NCBI GenBank assembly: GCA_963281255.1
Contig: OY725490.1
Location: forward strand, 5,952,001 to 6,016,000
Direction of reading: 5' to 3'
Length of the DNA: 64,000 nt
Source of the DNA: Aphrocallistes beatrix
Taxonomy: Eukaryota > Porifera > Hexactinellida > Sceptrulophora > Aphrocallistidae
Of this stretch, positions 40,915-51,189 are shown one piece after another. The position numbers and the translations under genes were made by a program. Each line of letters starts with the position of its first letter. The stretch's first letter is position 1. The notes below the pieces were generated by a model. That model was not told where the DNA came from, ran no database searches, and saw only the letters and a program-made list of their open reading frames with translations.

Positions 40915-43015
40915 AATTTCTCTTCCGACGGTCAGTCAAACTTATCATGACACTTGGAACTAGACCTACATCCACTGTTGCATTTGACAGCATTCTGAAA
41001 ACACCTGCAACGGCCGCTGTTGCATTTCTTGGTGAAATTGCATTTGGCGAAGCCCTGGCCAGGACCAATTGAGTCAAGGTGTGCGACTTCATGCAGAGAT
41101 ATAGTCTTCCCTCGTAGGACTTCAGCATTAGTCATGAATTGTTCCACACAAGGACTGAACTGATTGCGAGTGTAAAATTGATTCAGTAGTCCATGTTTTG
41201 TTCCGAGCTTGTACAGGACACCATTATGCACCGAGATCACAACAGCTTTTACGTTGGGCATCTCAGCCCGACCGCAATCCACCAAAGGAACAGGAACCAT
41301 CACAGTGTCGCCGATATGTGCAGGTTTAAAGAGCTTGACTGAACGTTTCGTCATCATATCTGCTTTCTCCTGGTTCCCAGCTGTTCAACATGAATGACAC
41401 GCTTCCAGTGACATAAACTGTAAAGAAGAGATCCACCATTTCCTTTGTCTCCCTCCTCTTGATCGCCAGAGAGGCACATGTGGCAAGCTAGACCACAGTC
41501 ATTACACATGTCAGAACCGATGCAACTTTCTCCGCAGGTGATGCATGATAGCTGTACGTGGCAACCACCAGCAGTATTGTTTCCTTCTCTGATTCTTCAC
41601 CATCAAGTACCACAGTTGTTTCTTCATCACCATGCAGCTCACTGCCTTTACCCCCAAGAGCTTCTGCAAGCTGTTCCTCCGTTTCCAGGCGTTCAATGAC
41701 TTCTCAGGCAAATTCGATGCAGCAACACTAAGATGTGGCTTCTGTCCGAACATCACTTCATACGGCATGCGGCGATTCCAGTGTGATAGTGAGTGTTCTG
41801 CCACTGGACCAAGCGAAGACCTTCTGACCACTTCGCGGTGTTGTTCTCCTTCTGCCAGCAGGCCAGCATCGCTACGATATCCCGATTGGTGCGTTCGATT
41901 GAGCTCTGTGACTGCGAACGACGAGGCTTTCCGTGGACAAGAAGGCACTCCGACCAGATGCTAACGACCTCGTTGATCACCTATAAAACATAAAGGTAGA
42001 CCTAGGACTATTATAATTTACACCTAATCGAAAAGCAATTCTAAAAGTCTAGACCATTTGTTACGATTAATAGTATTTAAGAATGGATTAAACATAAGGC
42101 TGCATACAACATTACACTTTCTATACTAGATTTGTAATAAAGTTTTACTATGTCAGAATGGACATCTAATGTATTAAAGCCTCTGGTTTATTTTCATACA
42201 TATTTATGTTCACTACCTTTGTCGATGTGTGTCATTTAAACTGATTGCAAAATTACATGCATGTTTCCTACGAAAGTCAAATAATTTCCTTAGTTTGATT
42301 ACCGTTGACTATATGTATGTATAATGCATTGACACACCTTGTTTGCAAACTCCATTCCATTGTCCGACTGTAGTACATGAGGCGATCCTTTGTCACAAAA
42401 GAAGTCAACCAAATGGTACGTCACCTCTTCCGCGGGTTTAGTGTTCAGAGGCGAAGGGCCACCATCTTCGTGAGGTGATCTTGATAATTCAGAATGAAAC
42501 GGTAATCTTCGTCTTTCTGGCTTTGTATGTCTATCAAGAGATTTTATGAACATAAAAATATAATTATTTATTTACATTATACGGGAATACCTAATTTTCG
42601 GGACAGGATCCCGTCCGGAAATTAGGCAGGCCCACATTATACATGTATTTTTATATGCGACTATTATTATTAAACGTTTTTTATGTGGATTTAATAAGTA
42701 AAACAAATTAAGCATAAAAAGCATATCTGAGTTTTCAAAGAATAAATTCTCACAAGGGGAAAAAAGTAAGATCGTAATACAAATTCCTCACCTGACACCC
42801 AGAATTCATGGAGTTGGATAGAATGAGCTTGACCACAGTGATTTTCGGACACTGCTCTTCTTCAATTGGCACTTCTCACACATATTCCGGTACAACTCGA
42901 TCTGTTCCAGCGTCACATTGGCATATTTTTCACAGGTTGCTTCATGCGAAATGCGTGGTCCTCCATGCCCTTTAGCGAGATGAGTTGAATGGATCACACT
43001 GAAGAACATCAGCAC
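40915..43015 (-). mobile_element. Gypsy-like/Ginger-like integrase fossil
   Basis: On the minus strand, in order: a zinc-binding H2C2 head (THLAKGHGG..., MCEKCQLKKS), DDE core pieces (VLQSDNGMEFANK; SSIERTNRDI), MPYEVMFGQKPHLS, then a tail ending in closely spaced cysteines (KCNFTKKCNSGRCRCFQNAV). This layout resembles KRBA2/SCAND3-like integrases of the Ginger or Gypsy groups. The pieces lie in separate stretches; it is broken, though part of the separation could reflect introns. Terminal repeats not found. Treated as a fossil. Confidence 0.65.
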
Positions 43016-43195
43016 AGATTAATCGCAGATCAGTGCCCTTTTTGCCAGTTTGCTTACGGTAGTGTCGTCGACGCCAAACTTCACAATTTCGTATTTCTTC
43101 ATCAGTTGGCAATAGTGAGAGGGGTTGCCATGACGAAATTTGGTATTTTGTTATGAACTCGTTATGAATACTAACGTAAAAGGAGAATGGGATAA

Positions 43196-43417
43196 AAGCA
43201 ACGTTAGAGAAGTAATGAACAGCTTTGATATGATCAAGTTAGTGTGGCCAAAGGACTTTGGTATTTGGAGATTGTTGCACTCAAGACAACTCATTACTTT
43301 GATTGAATACAACAAATCCAAGAACCTGATTTCTAATGCATGAAACATGAATGATGAGGTCGTCAGTCTTTGTAAACTATTTTGGTTGATACCCGAGCGC
43401 CTTGTACACAATAGAAC
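43196..43417. repeat. Duplicated segment, copy 2 (partner at 30190-30470)
   Basis: See 30190-30470. Homology ends exactly where the foldback beginning CATAGCCTAC (43418) is inserted, after AATAGAAC. Confidence 0.65.
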
Positions 43418-44524
43418 CATAGCCTACTATAATAAGGCCTGTTGCATAAAAAAATGCCCCCCCCCCCCCCCGTGAAAAAATGCCCCCACCATGGATATTC
43501 TTGAGTTTAACACTAAATATTGCTGATACTATTTATATACGATACATTTATCAAAGTCATTGTTATTACTTCACACGACTAGTTTGTTGATTTGCAATGC
43601 TTTAGTAAACGAATAGAAGCCAAATAGCGTTCAAAATGTTTTGTATAAGCATTGGCATACTTTAGAATATCCATGGTGGGGGGCATTTTTTCACGGGGGG
43701 GCAATTTTTCACGCTAACTCCATGAAATTTCCCCCCCCCCATATTACATGAATATCCATGGTGGGGGCATTTTTTCATGCAACAGGCCTATTGCATGAAA
43801 AAATGCCCCCACCATGGATATTCATGTAATATGGGGGGGGCAAAATTTAATGGAGTTAGCGTGAAAAAATGCCCCCCACCATGGATATTCTAAAGTATGC
43901 CAATGCTTATACAAAACATTTTGAATGCTATTTGGCTTCTATTCGTTTACTAAAGCATTGCAAATCAACAAACTAGTCGTGTGAAGTAATAACAATGACT
44001 TCATAAATGTATCGTATATAAATAGTATCAGCAATATTTAGTGTTAAACTCAAGAATATCCATGGTGGGGGCATTTTTTCGCGGGGGGGGCATTTTTTCA
44101 TGCAACAGGCCTAAGAGTAACTTGCGAATTTGGCACTAGGGATGCAGTAGAAGATGGATGAAGAAATACATGAGCTGCCTTAAATCATTAACAAAGCACA
44201 ATTGAGCTTAGGAATGTATTACCAGCATATATAAATATGGTGTCAAAGCACCAATATCCGTTGTTAAAATTTAGATTAGTCGTCAAATGATTGCGCAACA
44301 GGCTATATTTGGGTCAAATTTAGTGATTTTCAGAGGTCGTTTAAGGGCACTTCTAAGTGTTTTTATTATAAAGTTTTTTGCATAGAACTGAGAAGTGAAT
44401 GTGTTGATACGAAAAATTTGGAATTTTTTCATGGAATGTTCTTACATTCCAGTGTTGCTATGGAAACGTGTTTTGGTCAGTTGGGGCTATATCTTGAAAA
44501 CAGCGATAGCTAGACATTCAAATT
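43418..44524. mobile_element. CATAGCC foldback, left arm, interrupted and cut by assembly gap
   Basis: CATAGCCTACTATAATAAGG at 43418 then, after a nested element (43435-44112), AGAGTAACTTGCGAATTTGG... through AAACAGCGATAGCTAGACAT to the N run. This equals the left arm of 61106-62190. The right arm is not visible. Confidence 0.8.
43435..44112. mobile_element. Inverted dimer of a CATGGTGGGGGCATTTTTTC repeat
   Basis: Two halves of about 345 bp are reverse complements about AGGCCT at 43784-43789. The same AGGCCT starts (43435) and ends (44107) the element. Each half itself has inverted ends (GTTGCATGAAAAAATGCCCC). Long C or G runs and CATGGATATTC lie inside. Inserted in the left arm of the CATAGCC foldback. 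Confidence 0.82.
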
Positions 44525-44724
44525 NNNNNNNNNNNNNNNNNNNNNNNNNNNNNNNNNNNNNNNNNNNNNNNNNNNNNNNNNNNNNNNNNNNNNNNNNNNN
44601 NNNNNNNNNNNNNNNNNNNNNNNNNNNNNNNNNNNNNNNNNNNNNNNNNNNNNNNNNNNNNNNNNNNNNNNNNNNNNNNNNNNNNNNNNNNNNNNNNNNN
44701 NNNNNNNNNNNNNNNNNNNNNNNN
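44525..44724. other. Assembly gap (N)
   Basis: Run of N in the supplied sequence. It lies inside repeat DNA between a foldback arm and an M1 fragment, so the true content is probably repeats, of unknown length. Confidence 0.99.
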
Positions 44725-44940
44725 TTTATAAAAAATGTGACAATGACGTCATAATTCCATGATGAGCCGATATTTTCGTCTGAGCTCAGAATTTACTGGA
44801 GCCATAGCCAAAATACTTCCACATACCAAAAATCAGCCTTCTGGGCTTGACAGTTTCTTCAATCAATTCGTTACAGATATATATATATATTATATAGATT
44901 AATCGAGTTTTAATTAATAGTAGAGATATATGAAGGTGTG
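44725..44940 (-). mobile_element. M1 MITE fragment after the gap
   Basis: AATGTGACAATGACGTCATAATTCC, TTCGTTACAGATATATATAT, ATCGAGTTTTAATTAATAGT: the left half of M1 in minus orientation. Confidence 0.75.
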
Positions 44941-44944
44941 AAAA

Positions 44945-45325
44945 CCGCGTAATCAAAAAGGTCAGACATAACTAAGATCAGTCGATACGCTCAAATGACA
45001 CTTTATGTATGACTTCCTATCCAACAATAGTACATTTGACATGTCTAACTCTAACCAATTACGAATTATTAACGGGATTACCATATAAGGGAAGGTGTTG
45101 AAACCGCAGAAACTCAAAAACCACAAATATTTCAAGTATTCCAATATGGCCAATGAAATCAGCATATGCTACTTCCTATTCTACAATAATACATATATCA
45201 CCAAAAATGTGATGCCAAATGTACCAAACGTAACTCATCGATATTAATTTTCAGCCTACGCTAATTTTACCGTAAAATGAAGTTGAAAGTCCGTGTATTT
45301 AAGAAGTCCGTGACTAAATACGGTT
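44945..45325. mobile_element. Right end of a CACGGACTT-type element
   Basis: Ends GTGTATTTAAGAAGTCCGTG at 45325 and includes CTACTTCCTATTCTACAATA and CAAATGTACCAAACGTAACT, shared in inverted form with 16811-16975. The left end is not identified. Confidence 0.65.
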
Positions 45326-45349
45326 GAAGAACTTCTTTTCATCACTGCC

Positions 45350-46653
45350 ATGACATCTACTAAGGCAGAGGTACTCTTTGATGCCATCAATATTGGACTC
45401 AGCAATATAACTACAAATTATCTGAAGTGTGTCTCCTTCGATGGTGCGTCTGTCATGAGTTCGCCAGACAAGGGTCTATATGGCTTGATGAAACGACACT
45501 GGAATTTACCTCATTTAATTTATCAACATTGCAGGGCACACATGCTTCAATTGGTCTCTAAAGCTGTTAGCAGGGATTTCCCCGTTGTTGAGTGCTTTTC
45601 ACGTTCTTTCATAAGAGCAACAAAAAGTATGAGCTTCTTAAGGAGCAAACTGATCAGAATCCTACAGCTCAAGGACGGTTCAAAGGACTTATGAGTGTTG
45701 CTGGTACTCGATGGCTGTCTCATTCTGGCGCTATCCCACGCGCTCTGGATATACTTCCTAGTGTAGCCTTAACACTCGATTACATCTCAGAGTTGCCCGA
45801 TTTCGATGCCACTGATAGATCTACTGCAGCTGGTCTGTTTTCGAAACTTGTATGCATAGAAAAGATAAAGATTTTAATTTATTTGGATTATATCTTTGAC
45901 AAACTTGCTCACCTGTCAGTCATATTCCAGAGTTCTACGCTGGCAAATAGTGACGCCATTTGCCATACCAATGGAGTTATCTGTGAATTGCACGATGGAG
46001 CGAACCCCATCGCAGTGAAGGCAGTGATTAATGACCGTTTAAGCTTAGTGATCAAAGATCTAGAAGAAGTTGGCATTGAAGTAATAAATGCTCCAGTTAG
46101 GCGAAAGGTCCGATCTTATCAATGTGAAGTTGAAGAAATCTTGGCGGAGTACTCTAAAGCGCTAGAGCTTGAAATGTTGCGCAGATTTGGTGAAGATACA
46201 GAGCTTCTCGCATCTATGGTTGCGTTCACTCATCATACATGGTCGGCCAAAAGACCAAGAGTTGCGTCAACCTTAGGTTTCAACGAAACTAAGCTTATGG
46301 AGGAATCTACTTCTTTGGAGAGGCATTGTGAATTAGCGACTGCAATAAGCAATGTTGACAATACTACAAACGGTATTGTGAATTTCTGGGTTGAATTCTT
46401 CAGTGATTCTTATACCAGGCAGGTGTATCCTGAACATGCGCGAATCGCTGCTCTGATGCTTACCATGCCAATAGGGACCTGCTCCGTAGAAAGATGCTTC
46501 AGCTACAGTACAAGAATTGGAGGCGACTACAAACGCAAATCGTTAACCCCGTGTCATTTGCAACAACTTGTGAGGATTAGCCAGCAAGGCCCTGAGTTGC
46601 CAGCAATCAGTGATATCACATGGCCTTTTATTATATGTGAAACTGGGATTTAA
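45350..46653 (+). pseudogene. hAT transposase, one frameshift, N-terminus missing
   Basis: The first frame (45350 to about 45600) has CVSFDGASVMSSPDKGLYGL and LIYQHCRAHMLQLV, the hAT DDE-region signature (D-G-A-S-x-M...C-R-A-H). The second frame (about 45592 to 46653) continues with KGLMSVAGTRWLSHSGAI and ends in the dimerisation region (YPEHARIAALMLTMPIGTCSVERCFSYSTRIGGDYKRKSLTP). The pattern resembles KIAA1586/ZNF862-like hAT proteins. The reading frame shifts once around 45.6 kb. The BED zinc finger and first part are absent. Terminal inverted repeats were not found. Relatively young, since more than 350 codons remain open. Confidence 0.85.
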
Positions 46654-46830
46654 AGCGAACAGGAAATGAGAATCAATACCTTTATCGACAAAGTGTTTCA
46701 CGAATGGATAAAGAGTCCAAGACGTATCATCTAGTTTTCCATGTCTAAATCATTATGTTTAGCTTATAGTATTTTGTTTATTCTTATGTATTAGCATTAG
46801 GCATATTGTGTTTCATATAATAGGCCTATA

Positions 46831-47094
46831 TTTAAGTGCCAACTCGGCACTTAATTTAAGTGCCGACTCGGCACCTAATTTAAGTACCAACTCGGCACCT
46901 AATTTAAGTGCCAACACGGCACCTAATTTAAGTGCCAACACGGCACCTAATTTAAGTGCCAACTCGGCACCTAATTTAAGTGCCGACTCGGCACCTAATT
47001 TAAGTGCCAACTCGGCACCTAATTTAAGTGCCGACTCGGCACCTAATTTAAGTGCCAACTCGGCACCTAATTTAAGTGCCAACTCGGCACCTAA
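46831..47094. repeat. 24-bp minisatellite, 11 units, inside a hAT end
   Basis: Eleven units of TTTAAGTGCCAACTCGGCAC + CTAA with A/G, T/A variants. Each unit holds the near-palindrome GTGCC(A/G)ACTCGGCAC. As 24 is divisible by 3, the array is open in frames on both strands (LSANSAPN repeats); these are not genes. To the right, GGCACCTAAATAAACCCCTG is the terminus of the hAT MITE family seen at 58964-59168, followed by GTTTACAG, its presumed target duplication inside the Gypsy integrase fossil. Confidence 0.9.
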
Positions 47095-47154
47095 ATTGTA
47101 CAACACTGCCGGCACCTTGGCTCTCCGGCCCATCGCAAACTGGCACCTAAATAA

Positions 47155-47255
47155 ACCCCTGGTTTACAGGGGGCATGGGACCAATGGAAGGCAACCACGA
47201 TCCACTATAGACGCTTGTTGTAAAGCCTGGAAAGCTGGGGAACGTAAAATTTGCA
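47155..47255 (+). mobile_element. Gypsy integrase fossil, small fragment
   Basis: GGTTTACAGGGGGCATGGGA and CCACGATCCACTATAGACGC match parts of 37580-37950. Broken remnant joined to NHL copy D, as in copies B and C. Confidence 0.65.
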
Positions 47256-47318
47256 AAGGTAAACAAGACAATACTTCAAATCAGAATAATTGTACACAAT
47301 GTTCAGGGTTTTGGGAAG

Positions 47319-48361
47319 CTACAATAATCCTATCTTCAGAGTCCAGTGAGCACCTTCCCCAATTGGAAGTATTTCTCTCACAAGTTGATGAGAATAGTCA
47401 TAGAAACTGATACAAGGAATTTTTGCTTTCAAAACTATAATCTCATCAGAAGTACAATGAATTCTCATGATTGATATATCAAGAATAAATGAATTCAATG
47501 TCAGATTTGAATTTAAGCATTGAATTCGGTGATTTCCAAGATCACAAATGTAAATTCGATTTCTGACAGGTGAAATAGAGACGCTGGATGGTTCATCAAA
47601 TTCTAGTTCTTTGGATCCTTTCCTTCCAACTGATTGTAAAAATTTACCATCAGTAGAGTAGATATTCAGGCAATTACCTCCAAATTGTGTAATTAATAAT
47701 TTGTTCTGACTTAAACAAATGCTAAATGGTCTATTCATCTTCTCACTGAATTTGAATAGAAATTCAAAGGATTTGGTAAAAACTTGTATGCAATTAGTAT
47801 CAAAATCACTAATGTAAATATTTTCTGATTGAGGACAAATAGCAATAGAAGTTGGATCAGAAAACATACCATTTTTTGCTGTTCTCCCTCCCCGATACTT
47901 ACAAGCTGTCTTCACGGGTTTTCCTTTCTTCTTGTAGTCCAGTACTGCTCTCACTCGAATCACACCTGTCTCACTCAGCATTCTCTCCAGTTCTCCCTCC
48001 CACTCAAACACGACACTCCCCAGTCTGTCTTTGACTGTCTCCAGATCCACTTTTTTCTCAACTCCCTGATACGGGCATCCAGTGGAGCTACACTCTGCTT
48101 CAAAGTTTCTTGATTCTCATTTCCTTTCATTGTGGCCATTAGCTGTTCTTTGGAAGTAGTCATCTCTCGTATCTGCTCGGCTACTCCCTCCCCTTTGTAC
48201 CTAGCTTCTATCTGCTGCAGTTCTGATAGCAAAGCTGATTCTCTTTCCAGCAGCACCTGGTGAGCTCTGCGAAACTTCACACCTATCTTCTCACGTACTC
48301 TCTCTACCTGTGTCAGGAATGAGTCAACTCCTGACAATGCTGACATGCTAGCACTAGCCAT
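47319..48361 (-). pseudogene. NHL gene copy D, frameshifted and internally deleted
   Basis: From ATG 48361 the coiled coil matches copies A and C, with two extra residues near the N-terminus. The same 5-base insertion as in copy C lies near 48050-48060. The propeller frame (IAICPQSENIYISDFDTNCI, VGRKGSKELEFDEPSSVSIS) runs to about 47355, where roughly 170 bp are missing relative to copy A before the shared 3' end. Not functional as it stands. Confidence 0.82.
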
Positions 48362-49192
48362 TCTAACTCACTGAAAGACTAAAGAAATAATCGAATAGAT
48401 TTAATTAATAAAGTATTAACAAAATATTTCTGGTAGAAACAAACTCATATAGTTAATTTTATTCTCTCGCTCTTAAAAGCAAAATAGAAAAGCTGGAAGA
48501 TTTGGATATTGGAATGACTGAGAGTCTGAGACTGAGACTGAAACCTGTATCAAATATAAGAAATTAGTTGCACAAAATAGCCACAAACAAATCAGAATAA
48601 CTAAATCCTAAATATTCATAATATTGGATTCATAATGCTCTTAGTGAAGTCTTATTTTTCTGCTATTTACTCAAAATGCCCTAATTTAGAATTTAGATGG
48701 GATAGACAGCAGATGTTAGAATTAAAGGAAAATCAGGCGTAATTAACCTAGTCTCAATGAGATTCCTGATCTCAACGAAATACAAAAATCGTCACATTGA
48801 GCATTCTGCAAAATTTTCAATCGAAAAACCTTTGTGTCAGTCTAACTCAGTGAGTTTTCACGCTATCGATGTAGAATGGTCCCTGCTTTCGCATCATGTG
48901 CTTAGAATCGAGATGGGAGGTCGTTTTGCGAGTAATGCCGTTTTAAAGTTCTAAGTATCCCCTATTTGTGATGTTCGAACTTGAGAACACCATAACTCTC
49001 AAAAATGTATCTCAATTCTGAAGATTTTGGTACCCGAAAGGCCCCTTTTGGGCATTTTAGGTGGAGATTAGGAAAGTTTAGCAGTAAAGTACTTTGTCCA
49101 AACCAAGGCTTTTTTGAAATTTTAAAATCAACACAATTGACCGAACACTAGCTTAATTAATTAATTAATTAAGGAGTGTAAGCCTGAGTCCC
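48362..49192. other. 5' flank of NHL copy D and intergenic DNA
   Basis: 48362-48710 repeats the 5' flank of copy C. The rest shows nothing recognisable. Confidence 0.5.
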
Positions 49193-49372
49193 CGGAAAAC
49201 TTTAAGTCGGAATAAGACCTAAAACATGCTAAGTGGTGATAAGACCTAAACCATTTCAAGTAGGAACATGATTTATGCCTTATTTGTACTATGAAAATAT
49301 TTTAGGTTTAAAAAGATTTTATTCCTACTTACCTAATTCCTACTTTGCAGGTTTTAGGTCTTATTCTGATCC
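49193..49372. repeat. AAGTAGGAATAAGACC foldback, short copy
   Basis: AAGTCGGAATAAGACCTAAA ... TTTTAGGTCTTATTCTGATC; compare 7636-7885 and 54833-55985. Confidence 0.7.
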
Positions 49373-49831
49373 TCCATATGCCCTGGCTAGGATATAGATA
49401 TGCTAAGGCCATGCGATCGTATTTGAAACTGCTGCTAAGGTCAAGAGGATGCACAATGCCGACTCAATATGAAATCCTCACCTTATTGGTACCAATTATA
49501 TCAATTTTGAAATTTGAAAATGGGTATTTATTCGAATAATTGAAAAGACAGAGAAACACTAGTCGAGAATACTGTCACTTCCATCTGATATTGAAATTGC
49601 CAATAATGAATAGAAATCTTCTATTGATTGTCACAGCTAGATTATGGCGTCAGAGGGGGCGGATACAATTCGATTCGTGTCCACTACACCCATCAGTCCC
49701 ATTTGAGGGATCTTGGGCAGATATTTCTAATGTGTTTCCAATCTGAAGGGAATACGATCACTTTTAGTAAGCAAAAGAGCTAGGATTTCTATTTACAAAA
49801 AATAATTTCATTGATCAGATCTAATTAATGT
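49373..49831. other. Downstream of PAK1IP1-like gene
   Basis: No gene supported; short open frames here have no coding signature. Confidence 0.4.
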
Positions 49832-51013
49832 TCATTTGAGTCCTAATATAAATTGTTCTCTGGCTCTGTTGAGTCTCCTCTTAAGTAAAAATCTCAAAGA
49901 ATGGCCTGAATTTCTCGTAAAAGCTCTCTTTAGATTCTTTCTTCTATTTCTTTTTTGTGAGTATAAAATCGCTAGTTTCTGAAATGTTTCCTCACTGCTA
50001 TCTTTTCTTTTCGCGTCGATCACTTGAAGTTCTGAATCGGAAATAGCCGACACTGACAAGCAAGTCAGCCTCGCAGCGAGATTTATCTCTCCGATTAGAC
50101 TAAGTTTGGAAACAATACCGTCATTTCCGCACTGCACGTTCCACACTTTAACAATCCCATCTGAAGAGCTTGAGAAAAGGAAGGGGAGATTTCCTTTGAG
50201 AGATTTAACTCTATCCTCATGTGCTACAAACTCAGCTTCTCCTACCTTATCTCCCGTATCGGCACGTAATGTGACTAGCTTGACACACTCCATCTCTCCT
50301 CCTAGCGCTATCAGCTCACCGCTGAGAAAAAGAACGGAGTTTATTTCAGCTTCCTCTCTCAGCTGCACACTGAACTTAGCGGTAGGCGACTGTACTGAGT
50401 AGAGAGAGACAGTGCAGGTATGCACAAGGATGTAGTGTTCCCCAGTAGGGGAGCACTCGATCGCGAGGGGCTTGTCCGCCAGTTTCATAGTAAAGGCGCA
50501 GCGTGCCGTCCTTAGATCGCACATAGAGATGATCGAGTCGGTAGGACTTACGGCGAATAGCACCTTGTGACTCGGATGTATGGAAAAATGTGTGAAGGAT
50601 TTTCCTTTCTCGCAGAGCGAGAGAGTCCGAATAGGTCTCCAGTCCCGTGTACGCCAGATCACCAGCTGTCCGTCTTCTGACAAGCTGAGGAGGTGGGAGG
50701 AGGGCAGGAATTGCAGGTGCTGTATCTTCGTGAGGTGTTGATGCAGCGATCCTACTTCTCGGAGTGTTTCTAGATTGTAGAGGTTGATGACGTCATCATC
50801 TCCAGCAGTAGCCAGATGTGGCCACCTGCATGACAACACTTTAACATGCGAGGAATGTGCACGCTCTATAAACTGCTGTACTAAAGTAGCTTTATACTCG
50901 AACTCGCCGCTCTCAGATTGAGGACTAGTTTCTATCAGAGCGGACAAACCGTATATGTAGCCATCATAAGACCCAGCAATTACGTCATGGAGTTGGTGCT
51001 CTTCTGTCATCAT
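49832..51013 (-). CDS. PAK1IP1: PAK1IP1/MAK11-like WD40 protein
   Basis: A single-exon frame of 393 residues (human PAK1IP1 is 392). WD40-type repeats: VIAGSYDGYIYGL, HSSHVKVLSCRWPHLATAGDDDVINLYNLET (family: SL-A-SGS-D-E-T-I-x-I-YD), HLTKIQHLQFLPSSHLLSLSEDGQLVIWRTRDW, SFTHFSIHPSHKVLFAVSPTDSIISMCDLRTARCAF (family: V-x-x-HPSGKLALSV-x-x-D-x-x-L-R-T-W-N-L) and HEDRVKSLKG..FLFSSSSDGIVKVWNV. The order and the HPS motif identify the MAK11/PAK1IP1 family, nucleolar proteins needed for 60S ribosome assembly. The lysine/arginine-rich C-terminus (KRNRRKNLKRAFTR) suits nucleolar targeting. It is transcribed away from the ATP1B-like gene; the ATGs are 176 bp apart. Confidence 0.88.
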   Translation of the reverse strand: MMTEEHQLHDVIAGSYDGYIYGLSALIETSPQSESGEFEYKATLVQQFIERAHSSHVKVLSCRWPHLATAGDDDVINLYNLETLREVGSLHQHLTKIQHLQFLPSSHLLSLSEDGQLVIWRTRDWRPIRTLSLCEKGKSFTHFSIHPSHKVLFAVSPTDSIISMCDLRTARCAFTMKLADKPLAIECSPTGEHYILVHTCTVSLYSVQSPTAKFSVQLREEAEINSVLFLSGELIALGGEMECVKLVTLRADTGDKVGEAEFVAHEDRVKSLKGNLPFLFSSSSDGIVKVWNVQCGNDGIVSKLSLIGEINLAARLTCLSVSAISDSELQVIDAKRKDSSEETFQKLAILYSQKRNRRKNLKRAFTRNSGHSLRFLLKRRLNRAREQFILGLK

Positions 51014-51189
51014 TAGCTAAGCTTGCTCTAGAATTGATAAAATGCAATTAAAATACGCATTACGATTTGAAGTGAGATGACGTCTATCAGAATCAGCCAA
51101 TCAGTAATCAAACATTGAAGAGAGAATTACACAAGTAGAAATATATTAAATATTTAACTTCAATCCCTGAAGAATAATGGACTTTCAAG
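51014..51189. promoter_or_regulatory. Shared divergent promoter region
   Basis: Only 176 bp separate the start codons of the PAK1IP1-like (minus) and Na,K-ATPase beta-like (plus) genes. Contains GATGACGTC (51078-51086), a CRE-like half-site context. Bidirectional use is inferred from spacing. Confidence 0.5.

Noticed and set aside
43140-43420. Open frames on both strands of the duplicated 225-bp segment as a conserved gene
   Set aside because: Both copies are short, no domain recognised; kept only as a duplicated repeat.
44395-44754. Open frame running through the N stretch
   Set aside because: Continues only because N bases contain no stop; flanks are foldback and MITE DNA.
46808-47410. 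200-codon frame with LSANSAPN repeats
   Set aside because: Created by the 24-bp minisatellite, whose length is a multiple of three; the opposite strand is open for the same reason.
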